Shown here piece after piece: positions 7,636-14,376 of a DNA stretch of 14,376 nt. This DNA comes from Acholeplasmataceae bacterium (GTDB taxonomy: Bacteria; Bacillota_I; Bacilli_A; Acholeplasmatales; Acholeplasmataceae), in assembly GCA_023230825.1 (NCBI GenBank), contig JALNWO010000027.1, positions 1 through 14,376 of the forward strand, written 5' to 3'. Below the pieces are notes generated by a model that was given only the letters and a program-made list of their open reading frames with translations, was not told the origin of the DNA and ran no database searches. The position numbers and the translations under genes are program-made. Position 1 is the first letter of the stretch; each line of letters opens with the position of its first letter.

Positions 7636-8796
7636 TTACATAAAGAAGATAGCAATCACACTAATTAGGTTAACAACCATATGCACAGCAATGGGAGCGT
7701 AAATATTTCGTTTATTTTTAACATAAATATAACCGAAGATAGCACCCATGACAAAATAGCTAATGCCATTGACTAAAGCTTCAACAACAGATGATTCTTG
7801 TGTTAAATGGATGGCTCCAAAAAGGAGAGCGGATACAATCACGGCAACAGTATCATTTTTAATAAGCCCGAAAATTGATTTTCTAAACACCAATTCCTCG
7901 ACAATTGGACCGATGATGACTGCTGCGAGAATCATGAAAATAACGCCATTTGAATTTAGTGCACGAATGATAGCGAGTTGGTTAGCTGCCTCAGACGGAG
8001 GGAAATTGAGAGCACTACTTAAAAGCATTGAGATTAAATTTGAGGCAATGTTTCCAAGAATAATGTATAAATAGCCCGTCGCAATGATCATAAACCATTG
8101 GTTTCTAATAAGTTTAATTTCCTTAAAGTCATAAACAATATCATTTTTCAAAAATAAGAAAAGGAAGGCTAAGGCAACACCCATCAAAATAAATTGAGCA
8201 AAAGCAGACCAGAAGTAAGTTAAACCAACCCCTTGATCTTCAATCATATAATCAGGTGAGACTAAATAAGTTGGTGGTAGCACCTGTTCATCGTGTTGAT
8301 ATAATGTGATGGCAATCGTTTTCTCAGCATCCCAGTAAGCAAGACGATCTTCACCATCGGATAAGATAGCTTCTAAATTAACAGGATTAAAAACCAACTC
8401 ATCGTTCGCATCTTTAATAAGAAGAATGTCTTCAATATAAGGATTCGATGTATGATAGACGACACTCAAGGTACCGTATGTCCCAATACTTTTGACATAT
8501 CCTAAATAATCATCTTCATATTGTTCAAAAGTTGCGGTATCCATCAATGTTAATCCAGATAGGTCTTCAATTAAATATTCTAAAACCATTTCATCTTTTT
8601 GATAAATTTTTTGTGTTCCAGGAATTTTTCTTAGCCAAACCATCACCAGTCCTGCTAGAAAAAACATCACAATAATATAAGTGAAAATACCTTTGATATA
8701 ATTATACCTTTCCTCTGGACGAGGTGGTTTATTCCGTTCTTTTATTTCTTCTTTAAAGAGATCTTCAAATTCAATAATATCTTTTTTATCTTCCAT
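7636..8796 (-). CDS. CPBP-family (CAAX/Abi type) intramembrane metalloprotease-like protein
   Basis: The 386-residue product shows the three CPBP motifs in order: EExxxR as E300-E301-LVF-R305, FxxxH as F326-GAI-H330, and HxxxN as H372-MVV-N376. All catalytic-type residues are therefore present. A charged cytosolic N-terminus (1-33) leads to a first membrane helix (about 36-56). A region of about 130 residues follows, probably outside the membrane, then several helices from about 194 onward. Bacterial members range from bacteriocin immunity to protein processing; the substrate here is unknown. I start at ATG 8796, preceded by AAGGGTGA. The longer reading from 8814 begins inside a TATAAT box. 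The gene converges on the ankyrin gene and diverges from the rdgB operon. Confidence 0.88.
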   Translation of the reverse strand: MEDKKDIIEFEDLFKEEIKERNKPPRPEERYNYIKGIFTYIIVMFFLAGLVMVWLRKIPGTQKIYQKDEMVLEYLIEDLSGLTLMDTATFEQYEDDYLGYVKSIGTYGTLSVVYHTSNPYIEDILLIKDANDELVFNPVNLEAILSDGEDRLAYWDAEKTIAITLYQHDEQVLPPTYLVSPDYMIEDQGVGLTYFWSAFAQFILMGVALAFLFLFLKNDIVYDFKEIKLIRNQWFMIIATGYLYIILGNIASNLISMLLSSALNFPPSEAANQLAIIRALNSNGVIFMILAAVIIGPIVEELVFRKSIFGLIKNDTVAVIVSALLFGAIHLTQESSVVEALVNGISYFVMGAIFGYIYVKNKRNIYAPIAVHMVVNLISVIAIFFM

Positions 8797-8800
8797 GTTA

Positions 8801-8808
8801 TCACCCTT
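8801..8808 (-). promoter_or_regulatory. Ribosome binding site that sets the protease start
   Basis: On the minus strand AAGGGTGA precedes ATG 8796 by 4 bases. It lies downstream of the alternative in-frame ATG at 8814, which it therefore cannot serve. Confidence 0.75.
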
Positions 8809-8812
8809 AATC

Positions 8813-8818
8813 ATTATA
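8813..8818 (-). promoter_or_regulatory. -10 box of the protease gene
   Basis: Minus-strand TATAAT overlaps the unused ATG (TATAATG). The predicted transcript starts near 8806, about 10 bases before ATG 8796. No clear -35 was found 16-18 bases upstream. Confidence 0.55.
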
Positions 8819-8844
8819 ACTTAAAAAGCTCTAAAATCATACGA

Positions 8845-8873
8845 TTGTCTGTAAAAATGTGATAAGATAGAAT
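8845..8873 (+). promoter_or_regulatory. Promoter of the rdgB operon
   Basis: TTGTCT at 8845-8850 and TAGAAT at 8868-8873 are separated by 17 bases. Transcription would begin near 8880, about 17 bases before the ATT start. It is divergent from the protease promoter within the same 100-base gap. Confidence 0.65.
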
Positions 8874-8882
8874 TAAAGATAA

Positions 8883-8890
8883 AGAGGTGG
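8883..8890 (+). promoter_or_regulatory. Ribosome binding site pointing to an ATT start
   Basis: AGAGGTGG ends 6 bases before ATT 8897 but 15 bases before the first conventional in-frame start, TTG 8906. Neither ATG nor GTG occurs in frame between this site and the conserved domain. Confidence 0.65.
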
Positions 8891-8896
8891 TGCCCT

Positions 8897-9484
8897 ATTC
8901 GAATCTTGCTCGCCAGTCACAATGCACACAAAATCAAAGAGCTCAAACAACTTTTAAAAGATGTGAATGTAGATATCGTGACCTTAGCCGATTTAAGCGA
9001 TACCGAAGAAGTCAACGAATCAGGATCTAGCTTTAAGGAAAATGCTCTAATTAAAGCCCGCCACTATTATCAAAAATATCAGATGCCGGTATTAGCTGAT
9101 GATTCTGGACTTTGTGTTAATGCTTTATCAGGTGGACCTGGTGTTCATTCTAAGAGGTTCTCATCCGGCAATGATTATGACCACAATATTAAATTGATTA
9201 ACCTTTTAAGGCAAGCAAAAGACCGACATGCCGCGTTTGTGACCGTCATTGTCTTTTATTTAAATGATGATGAAATCCGTCATTTTGAGGGCCTTGTTGA
9301 AGGAACAATTAGCCAAATGGTTGTCAGTCAAGAAGGCTTTGGTTATGATCCTGTTTTCATCCCCAATGGGTATGCAAAAACCTTTTATGAGTTGGGTTCT
9401 GATGTAAAAAATCAAATGTCACACAGAGCGCTCGCCCTTAAACAAGTATTGGAGTACTTATATGAAAATCTTAATTACAAGTGA
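8897..9484 (+). CDS. rdgB: XTP/dITP pyrophosphatase (Ham1/RdgB family)
   Basis: Hydrolyses non-canonical purine nucleoside triphosphates (XTP, ITP, dITP) to monophosphates, keeping them out of DNA and RNA. With the chosen start the protein has 195 residues, the usual size. It begins RILLASHNAHKIKEL, where S-x-N-x-x-K is the nucleotide-binding signature. DDSGL at 68-72 carries the catalytic acidic residues, GFGYDPVF is at 147-154, and SHRALA at 175-180 is the base-recognition segment. I start at ATT 8897 because this restores the full first beta strand and lies 6 bases after the ribosome binding site; TTG 8906 would remove three residues of the strand. The gene overlaps the next by 23 bases. 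In Bacillus the same two genes are neighbours (ysnA-ysnB). Confidence 0.93.
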   Translation: MRILLASHNAHKIKELKQLLKDVNVDIVTLADLSDTEEVNESGSSFKENALIKARHYYQKYQMPVLADDSGLCVNALSGGPGVHSKRFSSGNDYDHNIKLINLLRQAKDRHAAFVTVIVFYLNDDEIRHFEGLVEGTISQMVVSQEGFGYDPVFIPNGYAKTFYELGSDVKNQMSHRALALKQVLEYLYENLNYK

Positions 9485-9902
9485 TGCTCATGGGCGGCTT
9501 GATCGGATCGAACAAGTTCGCCAAAAACATCGTGATATTGATTACCACATCGATGCTGGCGATTTAGGAATCAATCCACATCATCTAGAACGTTTCCATA
9601 TCATTACTGTTAAAGGAAACAATGATTTTTTCTCAACTGCACCTTATGAAAGAGTCTTAGATTTCGCCACCTTAAAAATTTATTTAACCCATGGTCATAA
9701 AGAACACGTTAAATTTGGTTATGGGCGTCTCATTCAAAAAGCAGAAGCTGTAGGGGCAGATTTGGTTGTATTTGGCCATACACACCAAACCTTCTATAAG
9801 CAAGAAAACAAAATTATAATGATTAATCCAGGAGCTATCGGTGATTATCAAGGCAGTTATGCTTTGTATGAAAATGGCCAAATCACCTTTCACAAACTAT
9901 GA
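9462..9902 (+). CDS. YfcE/MJ0936-type metallophosphoesterase (YsnB-like)
   Basis: A 146-residue calcineurin-type phosphodiesterase with all metal-binding blocks visible: SDAH (Asp8, His10), DAGD (Asp34), GNND (52-55), THGH (76-79) and GHTH (105-108). The late NPGAIGDYQGSYAL is typical of the YfcE group. Characterised relatives cleave artificial phosphodiesters with manganese; the natural substrate is generally unknown. GGAG at 9451-9454 sits 7 bases before ATG, inside rdgB, and the reading frames overlap by 23 bases, so the two are likely made together. The gene ends in TGA overlapping the next ATG (ATGA), which also shows that TGA is a stop codon here. Confidence 0.92.
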   Translation: MKILITSDAHGRLDRIEQVRQKHRDIDYHIDAGDLGINPHHLERFHIITVKGNNDFFSTAPYERVLDFATLKIYLTHGHKEHVKFGYGRLIQKAEAVGADLVVFGHTHQTFYKQENKIIMINPGAIGDYQGSYALYENGQITFHKL

Positions 9903-10771
9903 AACTAGAAAACATTCACTTAATTCAAACACAAGCTGCAAAAGCTTTTCAAACTGATGTATCAGAAATTACTGTTGAAGAACGCCTTTTAGGGGGGATG
10001 AGTCATTTAACATATGTCATCTCTTATCAAGGAATTAAATACACATTTCGTGTTATTGGCGCCGAAGGGAATCGCTTTGTCGATCGAGAAATTGAACATG
10101 AAAACTTAAAACGCATTGTTCCGTTAAACATTAATAATGAAACTGTCTATTTTGATGAATCATCTGGAGAAAAAGCGTGTCTTTACGTTGAAGGGACCGT
10201 TTTATCGACTGTTCCTTTTCGCCCTCATTTAAAAGATGTTGCCTTAACCTTAAAGAAATTACATCAAGCAAACGTGGAGCCTGCATCAGATTATCGTTTA
10301 TTAGAAAGACTTGATTTGTATGAATCATTTACTCAAGTTAGATCAGATGTGTACCTCGATTTAAAACAAAAATGGATTGATATATACATAAATGAACGAC
10401 AACATCAGCCAAAAGTATTTTGTCATGGCGATGCCCAACGTTCTAATATTGTTATTGGTCAAGATCGTTTATATTTACTTGATTGGGAGTATTCGGGGTG
10501 GAATGAGTTTTACTTTGACATTGCCAGTTTTGGTAATATTAATTTTGCAGATGCTTTAGAACTTCTTGATGTTTATTTAGAACGAGAAGCAACCAAAGAT
10601 GAACAAAACCTTGTGCGTTTTTATCGGATGTATCAAGCCCTCCAGTGGCACCAAGTAGCCTTAAGAAAAGCCATGATTGGTCTTTCTGAAGTGCTGCACT
10701 TCGATTTTAATTTGCTGGCAGAAAAATACCTACAATTAGCTTCAACCTTATACACAGAAATTAAAGGGTGA
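9899..10771 (+). CDS. Choline/ethanolamine kinase-like (APH fold) phosphotransferase
   Basis: The 290-residue product has the aminoglycoside phosphotransferase/choline kinase fold. GGMSHLTY at 32-39 resembles the glycine-rich nucleotide loop of LicA-type choline kinases (GGxTNxxY). FRV at 50-52 has arginine where many relatives have the ATP-binding basic residue. The catalytic loop is HGDAQRSN at 176-183 and the metal-binding aspartate is in DWEYSG at 195-200, followed by NEFYFDIASF, typical of LicA. It is likely to phosphorylate a small alcohol such as choline, but the substrate is inferred only. It starts by ATGA overlap with the preceding gene and has no strong ribosome binding site of its own, suggesting coupled translation. 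Confidence 0.82.
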   Translation: MKLENIHLIQTQAAKAFQTDVSEITVEERLLGGMSHLTYVISYQGIKYTFRVIGAEGNRFVDREIEHENLKRIVPLNINNETVYFDESSGEKACLYVEGTVLSTVPFRPHLKDVALTLKKLHQANVEPASDYRLLERLDLYESFTQVRSDVYLDLKQKWIDIYINERQHQPKVFCHGDAQRSNIVIGQDRLYLLDWEYSGWNEFYFDIASFGNINFADALELLDVYLEREATKDEQNLVRFYRMYQALQWHQVALRKAMIGLSEVLHFDFNLLAEKYLQLASTLYTEIKG

Positions 10772-10775
10772 TTAA

Positions 10776-13775
10776 ATGAGATTAGCGGATGTTTTAAAAC
10801 TTCCTAAACAACCGCATAGTTTAGCGATTATCAAAGAGTATTTAAAACAAACATTATCGCACCTTGATTATCAAGCAGCTTATTATTTCTATTTAGAAAT
10901 TGCATATGAGCATGCTCTTTTTGAGTTGGTATATGATGAAGCCACACAAATTATGAAAGAGATTCGTGTCCAAAGCGAAACCATTTATTATGAAAAAATT
11001 TTAAAACTTCTCCTTGATACAGCAATTGAACTTCACCATTATGATGAAGCCAACGACCTCATTCAAGAACGAAAAAGAGCCTTGCCAGTCGTCAAAGAAT
11101 ATTTGGGAACCATTGATGAAATCATTCTTAAAAAAGCCCTTCATGAACCCTATTTAGATGACCTTCTTAAAGTCAAACAAGATCTCATTCCCGATGAAAT
11201 AAAAATTTACGTTTTAGAAGAACTATATGAATTATATCGAAATGATGAAAAATATGAGTTAGCACTAGAAACAATCCGTGAACTTTATCAGTACGATCTA
11301 AGATCAAAATACTTCATCGATGAAGTGACTCTTCTTATTGCTCTCGAACGGTTTGAAGAAGGGAAAAATATTGCTTTTGATGAGCACCGCAAGCAAAAGG
11401 AAAATATGCTTCTCACTGCAAAATTACTGGAACTATATGTTCGTTTAAAAGATTATCATCGAGCTTCGATTTTAGAAGTTGAATACGAAGAACGCTTTGA
11501 CTCTTTAGACGATCAAAACAAACTCCATGTTTATCAATTGATAGTTGAATTATATGAAAACTTAGATAACAAGTTTTCGATAGAACATTATCAAGCAAAA
11601 CTGAAACGATTGGTCAGAGCATTAGAAAAGAAGAAAAAAGCAGAACCTCAAACAGCCAAAAAAACATCTGAAGATATAGTCATTATTGAAAAAACAGAAA
11701 AACCATCAAAAACTGCTTCAGCATTACTTAAATATGTTGAAACCAGCTATGACCTTATCCAACAAGTAACGCTAATTGATGAAAAACTCCCTTTAAGAGA
11801 ATTTTTCAGATTGTTTTTTAGTCATTTAGACCAATATATTCAAGTTAAAGAGTATGTCGTTTATTTAGAATCTGAAACACCCAATTTTTTTCAATATAAA
11901 AAAGAGCGCCTTTATGACAAAACCATTCCACTCAATCATTTGGAAGAGACTTTGGTGGCACATCTGTTTGAAACAAAAACAGAACTCTATGAAAAAACAA
12001 AAATTATTAAATGGCCGAAAAACATCGTAACGCAAAAAGAGTATGATGAGACCGTTCCTTTTGTTTATGCCTTCCCTATTTTAGATTATGGTGTTTTTTT
12101 AGTTCATACGGACCAAGAAGTTGTTGATCCAGCTGAACATTATGACCTTTTTAAACTTGTAAGTTATTTGCTCTTTACACGACTTGCCTATGAAAAACAA
12201 AACCGTAAACGGGCTTTAATGCTTGCCTTTTATGAACAAACGCTCAACTCGCCGATTTTAGCTTATCGTGAACTTACTGAATCTAGATCAACTTACAGCG
12301 AAGAAGCGATGGCTCTCTTTGAAATTGATAAACACCATCATATTGAGCTCTTTTTACGTGATTTGTCTTATGAATATGTTCATGCTTATAAAGAAGCAAT
12401 GTCTCATTTGTTCGCTGAAACAAAATCCTTTTTCACTCTACAGTATAAATATCAAGACAAATACATGATTGAAAAAATGTACGGCTTAAAAAGAAATGAT
12501 GAAGTTATCATTGTCAGCACTTTTTACGATCAAACACAAGTTGTCGAAGACGCTAAGGAACTTCTTGAACAAGCAACAGTCGATTCTGAAACCAATTTAG
12601 CTAATTTATATGCATTAAATATGGCGATTGGTCACCATCTTGAAGATAAAGTGAGTTTGCTTTTACTTGATTTTAATATGGAATTGAAACATATTTATGG
12701 TAACGAAAGCATGATGAAGTTTTTCAAAGAATTTAGTCAAGTGACGAAAAAGTTCTTTAATGATGGTGAAGTCTATCGTTTTGATTTTAATCAATTGTTG
12801 GTTATTGTTCCTTACAATGACATCAGAACAACAACAAAAGCTGTTAGAGACTTTTATAAACATATTGAAAACTACGCTTCAATCGTTTTACCTTATGAAA
12901 GATTTAATGTAACGATGAGCATTTTACGGTACCCAGTTGTTACTGTAGAAAAAGATAAAGATAAATTGTACCGCTTTTTAGAAATTGCCCTTGAAAAAGC
13001 TAAACGTGCTGGAGAAGAACCATATGCGTATTTTTCTTATAAAGATTATGAGGATGAACTGTTTGAGCAACAAGTCATTGATCATTTAAATGTTGCCATT
13101 GAAACGAACAATATTGGACTCATTTTTAACCAAATGATCGACATAGAGAAAAATACGGTTTGGCAATATGAAAGTGAAATTGTTTTAACGAGTTTAGCGA
13201 TTGATGGTAAATATTTACTTAAAGTTGCTGAAAAACGTCAACGGTTAGTCGATTTAGAATTTTTTCATATTGAACAAGTCTGTCGTTTCTTAATGGAATT
13301 AGAAGAACAAACTGAACGTTTAGTGAAAATCACCATCCCCATTAGTAAACCAACATTTCTAGACCCCAGATTTAATGGTTTTTTGTTAGAAACATTGAAA
13401 AAAATGGGTATTCCGAAAGAATTTATCCGCTTAAAATTTGATATGGATCTTCGCCCAAAACATTACGCAACCCAAATCCAAGAACTAATTGACCAAGGAA
13501 TCAGCTTAGATACAACTTCTGTACAAATGGCATTAAACTATCCCTTTCATGCCCTTCACTTAAATATTCAAAGTGAAAGTATTAAATGGGAATCATATAT
13601 TAAAGAGCTAGCCAAAACTTTGGCCTCTTTCCATATTGCTGTGGTTATACGAAATGTTAAAAATAAAGAAGAGAAAGATATGTTAAGTCGTCTCAACATT
13701 CAGTACGTCGAAGGAAGATTGTACAAAGAGCTACCTGCACCGATTCTTTTACGGAAAATTAAGGAGGCATTATGA
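10776..13775 (+). CDS. Large sensory-type protein: TPR-like, GAF-like, PAS-like and degenerate GGDEF-EAL domains
   Basis: A 999-residue soluble protein with no membrane segment. Residues 1-285 are paired helices like TPR repeats, followed by a charged linker (285-312). Residues 320-475 look GAF-like (VPFVYAFPILDYGVFLVHTD), and about 480-590 PAS-like. Residues 598-755 align with GGDEF domains: DSETNLANLYALN stands for the usual D-x-LTGL-x-NR, LLLLDFN for the metal strand, and YRFDFNQLLVIVP for yRyGGDEF, so the signature is replaced. Residues 764-999 follow the EAL layout (FNQMIDI; EIVL with Glu801; LKVAEK; final YVEGRLYKELPAP), but the NLS asparagine, DDFG and EGVE positions are lost. Catalysis is improbable; ligand binding or scaffolding is plausible. 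AAGGGTGAT precedes ATG 10776. Confidence 0.72.
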   Translation: MRLADVLKLPKQPHSLAIIKEYLKQTLSHLDYQAAYYFYLEIAYEHALFELVYDEATQIMKEIRVQSETIYYEKILKLLLDTAIELHHYDEANDLIQERKRALPVVKEYLGTIDEIILKKALHEPYLDDLLKVKQDLIPDEIKIYVLEELYELYRNDEKYELALETIRELYQYDLRSKYFIDEVTLLIALERFEEGKNIAFDEHRKQKENMLLTAKLLELYVRLKDYHRASILEVEYEERFDSLDDQNKLHVYQLIVELYENLDNKFSIEHYQAKLKRLVRALEKKKKAEPQTAKKTSEDIVIIEKTEKPSKTASALLKYVETSYDLIQQVTLIDEKLPLREFFRLFFSHLDQYIQVKEYVVYLESETPNFFQYKKERLYDKTIPLNHLEETLVAHLFETKTELYEKTKIIKWPKNIVTQKEYDETVPFVYAFPILDYGVFLVHTDQEVVDPAEHYDLFKLVSYLLFTRLAYEKQNRKRALMLAFYEQTLNSPILAYRELTESRSTYSEEAMALFEIDKHHHIELFLRDLSYEYVHAYKEAMSHLFAETKSFFTLQYKYQDKYMIEKMYGLKRNDEVIIVSTFYDQTQVVEDAKELLEQATVDSETNLANLYALNMAIGHHLEDKVSLLLLDFNMELKHIYGNESMMKFFKEFSQVTKKFFNDGEVYRFDFNQLLVIVPYNDIRTTTKAVRDFYKHIENYASIVLPYERFNVTMSILRYPVVTVEKDKDKLYRFLEIALEKAKRAGEEPYAYFSYKDYEDELFEQQVIDHLNVAIETNNIGLIFNQMIDIEKNTVWQYESEIVLTSLAIDGKYLLKVAEKRQRLVDLEFFHIEQVCRFLMELEEQTERLVKITIPISKPTFLDPRFNGFLLETLKKMGIPKEFIRLKFDMDLRPKHYATQIQELIDQGISLDTTSVQMALNYPFHALHLNIQSESIKWESYIKELAKTLASFHIAVVIRNVKNKEEKDMLSRLNIQYVEGRLYKELPAPILLRKIKEAL

Positions 13776-14376
13776 GTTTTAATGAGCTAAAAGCTTATTT
13801 AAAAACACAAATAGAGCCCGAACCAAACAGTCATATCTCCCGTGCGCAAAGCGCCCTCCAAATGATTGAAAATGTTGATTTAATGATTGATCAATACTTT
13901 CAACAAAACAACAAAGAAAAAGGCGCTATCTTACTTGCTGTTTTTGGCTTGCTCCAAGGATTTTTTGTTGGCATTGACGCCCTCTACGATTTAGCTATTG
14001 GATTAACCCGTTATAAATACCATATTAATATTAATAAAAACCCTATTCTCCACGAACTAAAATATATTCGTAACGATATTGTTGGCCATCCAACGCATCG
14101 AACGTATCCAAAAGGTGGAACTGGGTTTTCTTTGTTTAAAACCGATGAAATCAAATTAGACCAAATTACGTATAAAACGTATTTATATGAAAAAAATAAA
14201 GTAGAAATTAAAGAAAGAACCATTGTTTTTCAAACATTAATGAAACACTATCAAAAAGAGAAGAATAATATCATCCATGATTTATATCAATACGTTCAAG
14301 TCGATACTTTAACGACAACCATCCCTGAACAGCTATTTACTTTATTTGAGACTCTCAATCGATCTTTACTTAAAAA
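13772..14376 (+). CDS. Partial protein with HEPN-like R-x5-H motif, function unknown
   Basis: Open to the right edge; 201 codons are visible. AAGGAGG at 13761-13767 lies 4 bases before the ATG, which overlaps the previous stop (ATGA). A largely helical N-terminal region (ALQMIENVDLMIDQYF, then a hydrophobic helix at about 51-78, GAILLAVFGLLQGFFVGIDA) leads to KYIRNDIVGHPTHR at about 98-110. R100-N-D-I-V-G-H106 fits the R-x4-6-H signature of HEPN domains, including the polar N after R. Many HEPN proteins are RNases in toxin-antitoxin or defence systems; others only bind nucleotides or protein partners. From about 120 on I recognise nothing. The hydrophobic helix could also be a membrane segment. 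Coupling to the preceding sensory-type gene suggests a shared task. Confidence 0.6.
   Translation, partial: MSFNELKAYLKTQIEPEPNSHISRAQSALQMIENVDLMIDQYFQQNNKEKGAILLAVFGLLQGFFVGIDALYDLAIGLTRYKYHININKNPILHELKYIRNDIVGHPTHRTYPKGGTGFSLFKTDEIKLDQITYKTYLYEKNKVEIKERTIVFQTLMKHYQKEKNNIIHDLYQYVQVDTLTTTIPEQLFTLFETLNRSLLK

Noticed and set aside
7763..8074. 103-residue plus-strand reading frame inside the protease gene
   Set aside because: It is opposite the conserved CPBP motifs and has no start signals of its own.
14011..14223. 70-residue hydrophobic-looking minus-strand reading frame near the right end
   Set aside because: It is the complement of the HEPN-like gene, which has a strong ribosome binding site and an ATGA junction; the hydrophobic look arises from AT-rich codons read in reverse.

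Overview
The window is AT-rich, densely coded chromosomal DNA from a low-GC Gram-positive bacterium. The gene order rluB-cmk-S1 protein-der-gpsA-hup, and the separate rdgB-YsnB phosphodiesterase pair, match conserved Bacillota neighbourhoods. Tryptophan is written TGG, and several reading frames end at TGA exactly where the next gene begins, often as an ATGA overlap. TGA is therefore a stop codon and the standard bacterial code applies. That argues against Mycoplasma/Spiroplasma. It leaves a Mollicutes-like lineage with the standard code (Acholeplasma/Izemoplasma/Haloplasma-like) or another low-GC Bacillota. This placement is inference; no rRNA is present to settle it.

Layout: (1) 2-217, the 3' end of a probable PlsC-type acyltransferase. 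(2) 285-848, efp, with its own promoter and a clear terminator. (3) 943-1677, rluB, with an extended -10 promoter only about 10 bases before its start. (4) 1740-6105, an apparent operon cmk-S1 protein-der-gpsA with overlapping or 2-base junctions, covering nucleotide metabolism, translation, ribosome assembly and phospholipid precursor synthesis. (5) 6218-6493, the HU gene with its own promoter and terminator. (6) 6617-7570, a protein made entirely of ankyrin repeats. (7) A bidirectional terminator, then a convergent minus-strand CPBP (CAAX-type) membrane protease, 7636-8796. (8) A divergent promoter region, then a tight plus-strand operon from 8897 to beyond the window end: rdgB-like nucleotide-pool cleaner, YsnB-like phosphodiesterase, choline-kinase-like phosphotransferase, a 999-residue sensory-type protein, and a partial gene with an HEPN-like R-x5-H motif.

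The most unusual content is the last two genes. The 999-residue protein has TPR-like helices, a GAF-like region, a PAS-like region, and then what I read as a GGDEF-EAL pair in which nearly all catalytic residues are gone. It overlaps by ATGA with a gene whose product carries RNDIVGHP, an HEPN-type motif. They may act together, but the sequence alone cannot prove it.

Several naive longest-ORF starts are wrong here. Two would begin inside a TATAAT promoter box, one begins inside its own ribosome binding site, and rdgB appears to start with the rare codon ATT. No tRNA, rRNA, CRISPR array, insertion sequence, prophage or riboswitch was seen, and no stretch over 300 bases lacks a gene.
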